The translations under genes and the position numbers were made by a program. From Moringa oleifera (lineage: Eukaryota; Streptophyta; Magnoliopsida; Brassicales; Moringaceae): 64,000 bases of DNA. Shown here piece by piece: positions 47,831 to 58,900 of the stretch. Location of the stretch: positions 1,984,001-2,048,000 of the forward strand of contig JAJFZO010000165.1 of assembly GCA_021397835.1 (NCBI GenBank), given 5' to 3'. Under the pieces are notes generated by a model, which did no database searches, was not told the origin of the DNA, and worked only from the letters and a program-made list of their open reading frames with translations. Each line of letters opens with the position of its first letter. The stretch's first letter is position 1.

Positions 47831-48354
47831 TTAATCGAGAAAGAATCTCTTTCGAATGACCAACTCATAATGAGATTTAAAAATGATACTTTCTTGGCCA
47901 TGTAGAAAATGGATTAGCATTATGTCATTCCTACAAGTGATTCCCCATCCAAGATTGGAAGAAGTACTATATGAGGACTTCGAGATCAAATATAATATGT
48001 TTCTTTCCATTTCTCGTGAGCCACTTATTTTTCCAAAATAAGAGATCAAAGTGATTTTCCTCTTTTTCCCCAATAAGTGGATGCCATTACACCATTGGGA
48101 TACTTCGAATAAACTAGAGTAGATATAGGATACATTGGTGCTAAAACCTTTTCTCAAGATATCTTCCAAACTATTGGGGTCATTGCCCTAGATCTTGTTC
48201 CCCGATGTTAAAGTAGTTAGTTCCGTAGTTTTTAAATTCGACTAATCTCAAATACTCTATCTCCATCATTGCATATGGGAATATGGAAAGTAAAAAGGAA
48301 AAGGCATGATAAGAAGAATTCTGAAAAATAAGTGAATTTATCTAATTGAGGCAT
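47831..48354 (-). pseudogene. atp8: NUMT atp8 (ymf19/orfB): ATP synthase subunit 8
   Basis: Plant mitochondrial ATP8 is a membrane subunit of the F0 part of ATP synthase. The start at 48354 reads [14 protein letters not shown], the conserved N-terminus. The frame is lost near 48190, and the rest is open at 47831-48169 with [59 protein letters not shown] and [20 protein letters not shown]. The tail after HGQESIIF is slightly longer than the common 159-residue form. At least one frameshift makes it a pseudogene. It is upstream of cox3 in the same orientation, the usual order. Confidence 0.93.
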
Positions 48355-48828
48355 TCCTTCTTGACTAAGAAAAATGATTCCTTACAAAAAGCTTAACAGA
48401 GTTTAGCTTGTACGAGTAGTCAAGAATTTTAGTGAGTTGTGCTTGGTTGTTGACAAATGAAAATGAATAGTCTGGGGACCTTGATGGAGGGATGTTTTCT
48501 TTAAAAAACAGATGTAATGACCAATTAACTTAGCCCTCTTTCTTGAAGGGTGTTTCAAGAATGTAGCTTATATATATATATGACTCTAGTTCGTCACAAG
48601 GCATGCAAATGAGGAGGGCTACCCTATGCGGAAAAAGGACGTAAAGTTGCAGGCACTCGAGAACAGTAAGAGAAAGGTCAATCACTGAACATCAACCCCA
48701 TCTTAATGGAAAAAGGGATAAGCAACCGAACTCGTGGAGTGAGACCAATCTTTTCAAATTGGGTGTAAGGAGTTTCTAATCTAATTGGTTTTTCATATGA
48801 TAAGCGTTATAGCAATATGCATGACGAC
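48355..48828. other. NUMT spacer between atp8 and the plastid-derived segment
   Basis: Mitochondrial-like sequence without a recognised gene. A short (TA)n run lies at about 48570-48582. The junction with plastid sequence is near 48829. Confidence 0.5.
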
Positions 48829-49560
48829 TCCTTTCTTCTCGATGATCTATACGTCCCTTATTAGTATATGGATAGCTATCTCTTGAGCACAAGTTTAGGT
48901 TCGACTATAGGAAAATAAAAGGGAGTACCTAACAACGTATCTTCATAAACTAAGAACTATGAGATCACCTTTTTTGTTCTAGGGTGATGAAAGGACCATA
49001 CTGTTCGAGCCTTTTTTTTTCATGCTTTTCTAAGAGGTTTGGAGAAAGCTACAATCAATAAGTTATTACATTTCCTCCTTTCCCAACAGGAAGAACGTGA
49101 AATTATTTTTTTCTTTTTGTAAGGACTAAAAGATTGGATCTAGCCGTAAGGAGAATGCTTGGCTAACAAATAACTCATTTCTTGGTCTTTAACCTCTTTA
49201 GTCACTACGAATGCCCCCGATTAATACAATGGGAAGTGTCTATTTATCTATCTTTTGACTCAAAATGGGAGCAGCTTTGAAAAAAGATCTTACAGTGTCT
49301 AGGGTTGGGCCAGGAAGGTCTCTTAATGCCCTTTATTTTCTTCTCATAAGAATTATTTCATAAATATTTGCCATGGTAAGGAAGTGGGGAGGAACAAGCA
49401 CACTTTGAGAGCATAGTACAATAGTGAGTTGTATGCTACGTTCGGGAAAGATAAATGGCTCCTGAAAAAGAATCTATTGATTCTCTCCTAATTGGTTGGA
49501 CCATTGGTGCAATGATTTATTTCATGGATGAGGTCTTTATTTCAAGTCCAAGATGGCCTA
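48829..49560 (+). pseudogene. trnI-GAU: Plastid trnI-GAU: part of group II intron and 3' exon
   Basis: From 48829 the sequence follows the plastid trnI intron, with recognisable phrases CTCCTTTCTTCTCGATGATC, TATGGATAGCTATCTCTTGA, GTCTAGGGTTGGGCCAGGA and TGAGTTGTATGCT. The 3' exon is at 49526-49560 and ends AAGTCCAAGATGGCCTA. The 5' exon and anticodon are missing. The intron part is interrupted by unrelated sequence at about 49010-49260. It cannot make a tRNA. Confidence 0.9.
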
Positions 49561-49625
49561 GCTATTCCAAGAAAAAGAATAAAAGAAGCATTTGACTCCT
49601 TCATGCATGCTCCACTTGGCTGAGG

Positions 49626-50457
49626 GGGGATGTAGCTCAGTTAGTAAAGCTTCGCTCTTGCAATTGGGTTGTTGCGATTACGAGTGGGTTCTGTGTCTAA
49701 TTGTCTAGGTGGTAATGATAGTATCTTGTACCTGAACTAGGTGGCTCACTTTTTTTGAGTAATGGGGAAGATGACTGAAACATGAAACTGAAAAACTCTA
49801 CTAAGATGAAAAGGGACAGCCAAGAACAGAAAGGAGGTAGGATGGTCAGTGAGTTAGATCTAGTATGGATCATACATGGATGGTAGTTTGTGTTAATGGC
49901 TTTACTAGGATTCTTTTTTCTAGGATCCTTAGGGAAAAGGATCAAGTTAGCCTTTATGAATAGCTTAATGCACCAACTTCCTTCAACCCTTTAAGTGACA
50001 TGTAGCAAAAGAAGGAAAATCCATGGATCGACCCCATCATCTCTACCTCATGGGAATAATAAGATCACCTCAAGGACACCTTCGATATCTAAGAGTCGCA
50101 AACTAACCATAGAACCCTGATCAATAAGTGGATTGCATTAGCTATCTACTCTTAGGTTGGGATGTAAGGGTCAAGAAAAGGCAATGACTCATTCTTCAAA
50201 CCAACATTCAAAATAATCATGGCAAAAAAGGGTGAAAAGCTATATGTTCCTAGTTCTTTTATAGTTGGATTCTCCGAAACCACAAGAATCATTAATTAGA
50301 ATGGGATTCCGACTTGGTACCTTTTAATATTTTGAAAAGATTTGCTTTTTGGAAAGAGTATTGTATGATGAAAGTTATAAGCTGAATGAGTTAGGCATTT
50401 TATAGCTAGCGGTTTACCTTATGGCGGATGTTAGTAGTTTGAGGTCATTGATCTATA
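49626..50457 (+). pseudogene. trnA-UGC: Plastid trnA-UGC with its group II intron
   Basis: The 5' exon (49626-49663) reads GGGGATGTAGCTCAG and ends CTCTTGCAA, containing the TGC anticodon. The intron follows with GTTGCGATTACGAGT, TGATAGTATCTTGTACCTGA, GATCTAGTATGGATCATACA and the domain V-VI area. The 3' exon begins GCGGATGTTAG at 50424. The total, about 830 bases, is close to the plastid gene. Point changes in the exons (for example TTCGAGTC to TTTGAGGTC) would disturb the T-arm. It is transcribed with rrn23 in plastids; here it is inert. Confidence 0.93.
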
Positions 50458-50611
50458 ACTCTAAACTTAGTTAATACAAGCTATAAGATAACACCTAATT
50501 TTTTCAAGTCAGCAGTTTGGTTTTTGATTTCTCATTCATGAATGTTGATAAGATCAGGTCCTTTCATTCAGTAGCACTTTAGGATGGCATAGCCTTAAAG
50601 TTAAGGGCAGG

Positions 50612-52095
50612 GTCCAAAGGAGGCTTACAATGGATACCTAGGCACCCAAAGACGAGGAATGGCATAGTAAGCATTGGAATGCTTCAAAGAATTGAAAATG
50701 GGGGTAGATTTGGAGATTCTTGAGTAGGTCAACCTTTGGAAATATTATTGAATCCATAGGTAAGTAAAAGACAATCTAGTGAACTAAACGTCTTAGTGGC
50801 CAAAGGAAAAGAAAGAAAAAGCAATTCTCATACTAGTAATAAGTAAAATAGGAGCAACTTAAATCGTGAATACGGGGTTGTGGGAGAGCAATAAAAGTGT
50901 TGCGCTATTAGGCGAAGCAGTGAAGTGCTGCACCTTAAATGGTAAGAGTCTCGTAGTTGAAAGCATCATTAGCTTATGCTCTGACCTGAGCAGTATGGGG
51001 CACATGGAATCCTATGTGCATCAGTAAGGACCACCTTGTAAGGGTAAATACTCATAGGTGATTGATAGCAAAGAAGTACCAGAAGGGAAGGGTGAAAAAA
51101 AACTCTATCAGGGAATAAAAAATAGAACATGAAATTATAAGCTCACAATTAATAGAGGAGTTCAAGGCTTCAACCAAGTGCTTGTTAAAAAATGAACCTA
51201 TGACTCATAGGCAGTAATCTTGGTTAAGGAACCCACCAGATCTGTGGTGAAAACGAGTCTACATAAGGCAATTATTACTGCTTATAAACCCCAACTTAAG
51301 TGATCTATTCATGATCACGATGAAGCTTGGGTGAAACTAAGTGGAAGTCCAAAATGACTAATGTTGAAGAATCAATGAATGAGTTATAGTTGGGGGTGAA
51401 GTCCACTCGAACCTAATGCTGGCTGGTCCCTCTGAAATGCATTGAGCCGTAGCAATTAATTGGACATTTAAGGTTAAAATACTGTTTTGATGTAGCCACG
51501 AGAGCAGTACCAAATCGAGGCAAACTTTGAATGTAAGATATGACCTCAAAATAATAGGGATTAAGGTTAACAAGTGAGACGATGGGGGATAAGCTTCATC
51601 ATCGAGAGGAAAATAGCCCATATCACCAGCTAAGGCCCTTAAATGACCCTTTAGTGATAAAGGAAGTAAGTTGCTGAGATAGCCAGGAGGTTTGCCTATA
51701 AGCTATCACACTTGAGAAAGTGCATAATAGCTCACTGATCTAGCGCTCTTATGCCAAAGATGAATAGGGCTAAGTAATTTGCTGAAGATGTGGGATGTAA
51801 AAATGCATCGATAAGGGAGCATTCCACCTTAGGGGTGAGCACCCACGTGAGTGAGAGTAGGCGAAGTAGAAGCAAGAATGTCAGCTTGAGTAACATTGGT
51901 GAGAATTCAATGCCTGAAAACCTAATGATTCCTCTGCATGGTTCATCCAGGGAGGGTGAGCCAAGGCCGAAGATCAGGCCAAAAGGCGTAGTTGATGGAC
52001 AACAGGTGAATATTCCTACAGTACCCCCAATTGATCCCAAGGAACGAAGGAGGCTAGGTTAGTCGAAAGATGGTCATCGGTTCAAAGGTGCTAAG
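50612..52095 (+). pseudogene. rrn23: Plastid 23S rRNA, 5' half
   Basis: The start near 50612 is followed by CTTACAATGGATACCTAGGC. Further landmarks are GGTTGTGGGAGAGCAATAAA, GGACCACCTTGTAAGG, GATGAAGCTTGGGTGAAACT, CAAATCGAGGCAAACTTTGA, ATAGCTCACTGATC, GGGATGTAAAAATGCATCG and GTTGATGGACAACAGGTGAA. It covers about 1480 of 2810 bases, then stops abruptly after CATCGGTTCAAAGG. The differences from the plastid sequence as I know it are mostly C to T and G to A. Apparent open frames inside are artefacts. Confidence 0.95.
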
Positions 52096-52670
52096 TGGCA
52101 TAGTTAGAATCTTTTCTTAAAAAAATTAAAGCAAAAGTAAAGGTAGGCTTACTCAAGTAAGTAAGTAGTGAGATGAGCCAAAGCACAAGCTATTCATAGC
52201 ATGAGACATGACAAGCCCAAGCTTAGAGGTAAAAAGAAAGATAGAATGCAAGTGAAAAATCATTAACAAATGAATGGGCTATTATCGCTATATAACAAAT
52301 GAAAAGGCGAATGTTAGGAAGTTAAATAAAGGAAACAAAGTCTTAGAATAGAATGACTTTAGCCTTAGTTAGAATAAGGTAGGCATGTCCTAAGGCAAGT
52401 CAGGTCTTAGCTTAAAAGATAGAGGGTTAGGAAAGTTCAGCTAGTTTGAATTACTTAGGAGAAGGTTCATTTGCTGGGCTTAGCTGTTCCATTAAAGGAC
52501 AAAAAAGAGCTATTTTATAGCAAAGTAAAAAGCCAAGTGAGAGCTAGCCCCGAACCTGGGAAGACATCTGTAGTTATCTTTTTTGACCCATGACCCAACG
52601 ATCTTATTTATAAAATAGTTAAATGACAAAAAGACTAAAATACTCCTCATTAATAAACTAAGACTTAGAG
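52096..52670. other. NUMT spacer after the rrn23 break
   Basis: Mitochondrial-like or unassigned sequence with purine-rich phrases. No gene recognised. Confidence 0.4.
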
Positions 52671-52679
52671 TAATATCAG

Positions 52680-53480
52680 TCTACACTTCTCTTAAAGTTG
52701 AAGCACATATATTAAGCATCCTCAACTTAGAACATGGAGTCAGCATCTAAGGTTTTTAAAATATCTTGGTAAAGATATTTACTCACTGGTTTTGAGACCA
52801 CATATATGGTTTCATAATCTCCTTACAAGTTGCCTTCCTATGAAGAAAATGGCAATTCGCCTCAGTATGTATGGTCCACCCATGAAAGACTAGATCGCTA
52901 CCAATATGAGAAACACCATAATTACCAAAATATAACCGCATGTGCTCTTTAACCAAAATTTTCAATTCCAACAACAATGATTGAAGCCACAATAATTCAC
53001 AAACAATATGGGCCATAGCTCTTTACTTTGCCTCAAAACTAGAATGAGCACTTACACTTTACTTTTGGCTCTTTTACCTTGACCCCTTCCCAAAAATGTG
53101 TAATAGCCGATAATGAATCTCCTATCTAATAGAGAACCAGCCTAATTAGCATTTGACAAACTTTTAATATGCAAATACCCATGGGGCTTATAAATAGTTC
53201 TTATCTCAGAGCTTTCTTTAAATATTTACATATAACAACTTCCTAATGAGGAACTCGAGGGGTCTTCATAAACTAGTCAATAGTGGCAATTGGAAATGCA
53301 ATGTTTGGACGAGGTCGGTGGGTAGGGCAGGCAAAGGCTATATGTTCTCATTTTAGTATTGCATTTCAAAAAGATGATGGACAAGAAATGGTAAATAATT
53401 GGTAAACATCAACTTTGATAGTAGGTTGTCTAATCCACTCTTTTAGGAAGTCTCCTTCTGGCTGATCCTTATGGATTAAA
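52680..53480 (-). mobile_element. Copia fragment D, RNase H part
   Basis: The minus strand reads IAFPIATID and FMKTPRVPH near 53270-53330, then GSLLDRRFIIGYYTFLG near 53100. It continues at 52783-53030 with MAHIVCELLWLQSLL, ELKILVKEHMRLYFGNYGVS, HTEANCHFLHRKATCKEI and MKPYMWSQNQ, then VNIFTKIF. This is the connection and RNase H end of copia Pol, damaged by stops. Its upstream RT part lies at 55145-55960; about 1.7 kb of other DNA separates them. Confidence 0.88.
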
Positions 53481-55144
53481 TGACTACTGACCTCCATTTG
53501 GCTCCCAATAATGCATGTATTTGCCCATCAATAACTTTAACTAACAAACTGATCATTCGCATATGTCACTAATAGCCAAGCTATTCGGCTAGCTCTCGAA
53601 TAGATAGACCATTGATTTCTTTCTTAGTCGATGGCCTCTCATTTTTGAATCAAAAATGATTATTGGATTTGGTTATTTATCATCATCAACAGGCTTGCTC
53701 CATTTATTTTTCATATCACGATAGTTGCTTTTCGGTTTGTTTCTCTTCAGCACAAGCATCTAATATAAAGTATTACATTCTTTAATCATAGTTATGGCAT
53801 GAAAGAGTTCATCATTGGATCAAGGAATACATTCAATTCACCACAATAGCATTCATGATGAAAGAAGAAGTACCATGCTTGAGCAACCCAAAAGATGTAT
53901 ATTCAAGTTGATTTTGACTTTGATGATTAATTGTTGAATCAAAATAAATACACTAGCATCTTAGCCACAAAGCAGATGCATTGAGTAATCCCATTTGGAA
54001 AAAAATAGTTTTTAAACTTAATATAACCTATTTTATAGATGTGACACATATAAAAAGAAAATGATAAACTACACTTCATTTATTCGATTAGTAGCACTAG
54101 ATGTTAAAAAGCAAAATAGTGCAACGAATGGGCTAGAGAAAACTCAATTTTAAATTATCAGTTTTGCAATTCATTTGCATAAATGAACAATAAAAGTGAG
54201 AAGAGCATGAAAGAAGGCCTTCGCGGAAGCCCTTCAACCAATGGTGGACCCACGCTAAAAGTATTGTTGCTTTATTCTCTTTTTTTAATTTTAGATTGCA
54301 TACAACCTCTAGATCATAGGAGCCATCATTGATTGACTTTCAATTATGATATGATACATCACTGCTTAGGAAAGACCAAGCATGGAAAATTGCTAATCTA
54401 TTTGTCGATCAAACTATGAACAAAACACCATGCCCATAAGCTCTTTGAGGGTTTTCCCATGCATTCTGTGATTTAGGCCATTGGGAATGGCTCTCCTCTA
54501 AAAGGTTAGGTAGGGGCACTACTTGTATTGGTCAATAGGGTTAGTAAGAAAAGAAAAGTTACAGTGATGCCATCTATCGCTTAACTGGTGGGGCACTCCA
54601 GTTTAACATTGTCTGTGTAGGCTGATAGGGAAGGCTACCATGATAATCATTATCTTCATATGGAGGTGGATTACGATCTGAAGGAAGAGGATTAAGCCTA
54701 GCAATTCCTTGTGTAAAGATATCGTCTAAAGAAAGACGAGGTCCATTAAGGATAATGTTCGTTGGAGGGTGGTGGTTCCTTAGGTGAGAAGCATACAAAC
54801 CCTGGTGAAGAGTTCTTCCTCACTTGAGGGAGAGGAAGATGGCAAAAAAGGTTTAGAGATAGAAGATATTTTCTCTTTTGATCTTCTTCCCTTAACTAGT
54901 GGGCTATCCCACTCTCCTTCCTCATCAATAGTCACTTTACCCTTACGAGAAGAAGTATTCTATTATATAATGGCTAGTTACTATCTCGTGGTCCATCAAA
55001 GAGACATTTTTTCAATTCCTTGTTCAGAGAATATAAAAATGTATCTTTTCCATGGTCTGTTTTTCTTATCTCTAATATCTTTGCAAAAGTATAGATGTTA
55101 GAGTAAGAATTCTTTTTGAATGTACTATACCAATTCTGCTCGAA
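53481..55144. other. DNA of unknown origin splitting copia fragment D
   Basis: Normally only some tens of residues separate the two copia halves, so about 1.6-1.7 kb has been inserted or joined here. It contains a 74-codon minus-strand frame at 54574-54798 (motifs PTNIILNGPRLSLDDIF and NPPPYEDNDYHGSLPYQ, Pro- and Asn-rich) and a 105-codon plus frame at 54784-55101, neither assignable. Parts of the sequence have mitochondrial-like composition. No terminal inverted repeats or target duplication were found by eye. Confidence 0.5.
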
Positions 55145-55960
55145 GTGCTTCTTTCCTTATCTCCAAGTGTGGGCTAATCTATATTTCAACACATTTTTCT
55201 TTACTAGTAGATCCAACATATACAATCGCTGCGAAATTTTTATGCTAACCTTTTAGCAAGCCACTTCGATCCCGAGAAAGTCTCTCAAATTTCAATGCCT
55301 TTGTTTGAAAATGCCTTTTATGGTCAGCCTTTTAAGGAAAAAATACCAAGTCTATCATCTCTAGTAATGACAATATCATCGACATAAAGAACCAATGTGA
55401 TCATCCCTTAACCACTATGTTTAACAAAGATAGAATGATCTACTTGACTTTGGTAGAAGTCGAGTGAGGTTAGGGCTGTAATCAATTTTTCGAACTAAGC
55501 TTAAGAAGATTGCATGAACCCATAGATAGCCTTTCATAATCTTCATACTTTTCGTCACTCTCTCTAAGCAAGAAAGATAGGAGGTTGCCCCTTCCTACCC
55601 TAATGCCATCTTCAGTGAGGCTTGACAAAGGAAGGCATTCTTCACATCTAATTAGTGTAAGGACCAATTTTGGTTGGCTGCAAGAGATAAGAGAACTAGA
55701 ACCGAGATGAGTTTAGCTACTAGATAGAAAGTCTTAACATAATCATTACCTAGGATTTGAGTGTAGCCTTTGGCTAATAGACAAGCTTTTGGCCCTTTAA
55801 TTATCCCATTAGAAAAGTACCTAATGGTAAACACCTGCTAACAACTAACAACTTTCTTGCCTGTAGGTAAATCAATCAATGTCCATATGTTGTTGACACA
55901 TATAGCTGCCATCTCATCCTCCCTAGTAGCTCACCAAACAAAATGACTTAAGGCTTCATG
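55145..55960 (-). mobile_element. Copia fragment D, reverse transcriptase part
   Basis: In element order the minus strand gives MAAICVNNIWTLIDLPTGKK, VFTIRYFSNG, ACLLAKGYTQILGNDYVKTF, LVLLSLAANQNWSLH, then LDVKNAF and the active site VLYVDDIVIT (about 55367-55395), then KAFSNKGI and KISQRLYMLDLL. The catalytic YVDD is intact, but frames change several times and stops are present. RT copies element RNA into DNA. Plant mitochondrial genomes often carry such nuclear copia fragments, so it may have come in with the mitochondrial DNA. Confidence 0.92.
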
Positions 55961-58900
55961 ATGGGAATGAGAAAGATTGAGACTCAAAAGAGCAAATGAA
56001 AACATGCGAAGAAAGGGTAGTAGGTGGACAAGGTTAGGTAAGTAAGCACGAAATGTCATATGGTAAGATTTATTTATTTTTTTCATTTCTTTTATAAAGG
56101 TGATGAAAATCCAAATATGAATAGAAAAGTTTTCTGTTCAAGGAAATTACAGCGCATCTTTTTTTGTTCAGGTTCTCTCTCGATAACGGCCAATAAATCC
56201 ACTCTAATAGAAAGTCATCCTCTTTGTCCCAAATTTTTCTCTTCTCGTTACACCTATTTATTGGCAAATCAACTCATAGAATAATCTAAAAGAATATAAT
56301 AACAATCCCCTTTCCTCTGAACTACTTTGGTAGCTGGACCCGTTGTTGTCATTCCAACTTTTTTCTAACCTTTTACCCCTTTTGTTAGTAGGAAATTGCT
56401 CAGTTCTCATATATACTCGCACAAGATCTCTAGCCTTGACTGTTATCATCCGAGCTCTTCCTTTTTAAGCGTCATTACTCATTTATATTTTTCTTTAAAA
56501 AGCCTTATGTAGTTGGCTCATTGCTTCAACAAAGTGATTCAAATCATTATTCCAATTCTCCTTTAGGAAGGGTTGATGTGGCATGTAAGGCTCCCTTTTC
56601 TCCCATCCTAAGGTGGACTCCTACGATTGCTAGTGTCTATATTCTCCCCCTCATACGAGGCTCAACGTTCACCTTCATCCCTTTTTATTATATCAATAGG
56701 GAGCTTAGCCATCCTTCCTGCTATAAGCTGATGATCTCCTACTGCAAAAGCCATTGATCGACAGTTATAAAAGGCGATTGAAGATCCCTACAGAAGATAG
56801 CTTTCAAAAGCTCGATGTTGCAACTCAAATTACATGATGAACTCATCAAATGAACTACTACAGCAAAGAATACCAATTCGACTAAAGACCCTAAAGATCG
56901 TTACAATCTAGCTTGACCAAGAAGTAGCATAGAAACCTACTCTTGATCTTATTGATGTAATTGTTGCATAGAAAGCTACTATTTCTATAGCACCTATAAT
57001 CATGCTAATCAAAGCACTTTTACTTCAATCAATTAACCAAGAATGGGAATTATTCGCTAAATAGATAACTTGGATATTAAATAAAAGAAGGGAACTATAT
57101 TCATGGACAAATAGGTGTTTGTGACCATTTATAAAAGTTAATACCGAAAGAGACAATTCCAAATGCCCTCAAACAAATGCCATTAAACAAGTAAAGGACG
57201 ACTGACAGTATTCATGGACCAGGAAGACCAACTTGCATTCAAGGAAGTGGACCATTGACGACAGCCTGCTAGAAGGGATAGATGTTACTAAAAAAGTTGA
57301 TTATCACATGTTTTGGGAGGCTTAGCTTATTTGACCCCTTAAACTTGTTATTTAGAAAAGAAAATAAATCATTTCAGACCTTTTCCTCATCTTACTACTA
57401 GCTACAAATCAGATATGACCAATTGAAGAAAGAAGAAAAGATCGATGAACAATTAAGCACCTTAGAGACCATTGAAATGCAACCAAGAAGATTTATTATA
57501 GAAAAGTTCTTTGAAGACCTCTTGCTTCTGCTTTGCTCCTTACTATTGCTATGACCTCAATTTGACCTGCTTACTTAGAATGAAGATCAATAATGGGCAA
57601 AAAGGCTTTACACAAGACCATAAAGCGAGAAAGAGAGAGCCTTTACTTACCTACTTAACCCTTCCTATTGTATCTATATTCGCTTTCTTCCATTTGCATC
57701 CAGTCTCAGTTTTGCATCCAACTATCAATGGAAGAAGGCTTGGATATATAGCAAGATTAAATTATAGGAATGGTATATGAAATGAAAGGTTGGAAAGAGA
57801 GCTAGAGATGAGTGCTAACCAATGGTTAATACTTTAGAAAGCACCTTAGTGATTACCAGTAATGCCCGTGCTAACCTTAGTCTTGTTTTTTGCTAGCTTG
57901 AGTCTAGAAAATTACTAAACAACAATCATCGACAATGTGATATGATCCCTCAGCTCTCTTAGCCCCAACAAAGACTGAAAGCCTCTCGCTCGACCACTAA
58001 TGTCTTGCACTATATTACTAGTGGCTTTAACCTCTACTACTAATAATGAGTGGAGCTCTAATGACTACCTTACTCACTTACTCACTTGCATATTGTCTTC
58101 GGCTCTTGACATTCTATATCTATCTTCCATTTGCTCTCGGGACTTGACTAGACATGAAGTGAACCATCCATCCGTACTTCTTGTTTTAACTCTTGTCTTC
58201 AATGACGAGCCTTCCTCATTTCACGGCTTTTCATTAGTAAGAAGGTAGCATTCCCATTCACTAAGTTATGGTTGATGATGCCCTCTCAACTCCTTTCTTC
58301 AAGTGGAATGCTTTTACCACTTGAATCTTGATCTCTCTATAAATGCAACCTTCTTTTTAAGTTACCAGTGTCTTTGGTAGTGCAAATCAATTCAATTAAA
58401 AGGGTGATAAGGTAGGAAGAGATAGGAGAGAGTGAGTCAAGAAGTGAAACAAAAAGGTTGACCAAAGTCACCAACTACACTCTTTCTTATGTGACATGAG
58501 GATATCCTAGTTACAATCGTTTGAGGAAAGTTAGAATTTTTAGCTTAAATGTGTTTTTCCTTCGTAGCCATTCATTTTAATTATGTCACTTTTTAAAAGA
58601 ACGAGAAAATTGTCTTACATCGGATGTCCTTTCATGAACTACTCTCAAAGATACCAAAAAGTATTGGTTTTATTGCTAGGTGAGTTAGAAAAGTTTCAAA
58701 ATGAGACCCCACTCCATGAGGAAAATGAGCTTTAGTGATTTCGCCCATAGGTGAATTAACACTTGATCGATTCCAAGTTCCAACTATTAAGGGAAATTGG
58801 GCTTTAGTACCTTTACCATTAGGTAAGAGCTTATCTTTCCATTTTCACAATGCCACTACTAAGGGAATCGATGTTGACTTGTTTTCCATTTAGAGGAGTA

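Larger units (their letters stand above)
48829..52095 (+). other. Plastid-derived segment: trnI intron/3' exon, trnA, 5' half of rrn23
   Basis: The order trnI-GAU intron, trnI 3' exon, spacer, split trnA-UGC and rrn23 is that of the plastid inverted repeat. It is about 3.3 kb and collinear, with one deletion inside the trnA intron and an extra or replaced stretch in the trnI intron (about 49010-49260). It starts within an intron and stops inside rrn23, so both edges are random breaks. It lies 475 bases from atp8, which favours transfer from plastid to mitochondrion first, then to the nucleus. Confidence 0.93.

Noticed and set aside
51732..52062. Open frames of 90-102 codons on both strands
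   Set aside because: They lie inside the 5' half of plastid 23S rRNA and are structural-RNA artefacts.
50612..52095. Mitochondrial 26S or bacterial 23S rRNA
   Set aside because: The linked trnI and trnA introns and the sequence itself are plastid-type.
48829..52095. Direct plastid-to-nucleus insertion (NUPT)
   Set aside because: Not excluded, but less likely because mitochondrial genes adjoin it within 475 bases; reported as nested transfer instead.
55482..55667. Minus-strand 61-codon frame as a separate gene
   Set aside because: It is an out-of-frame piece of copia RT between LDVKNAF and YVDD.
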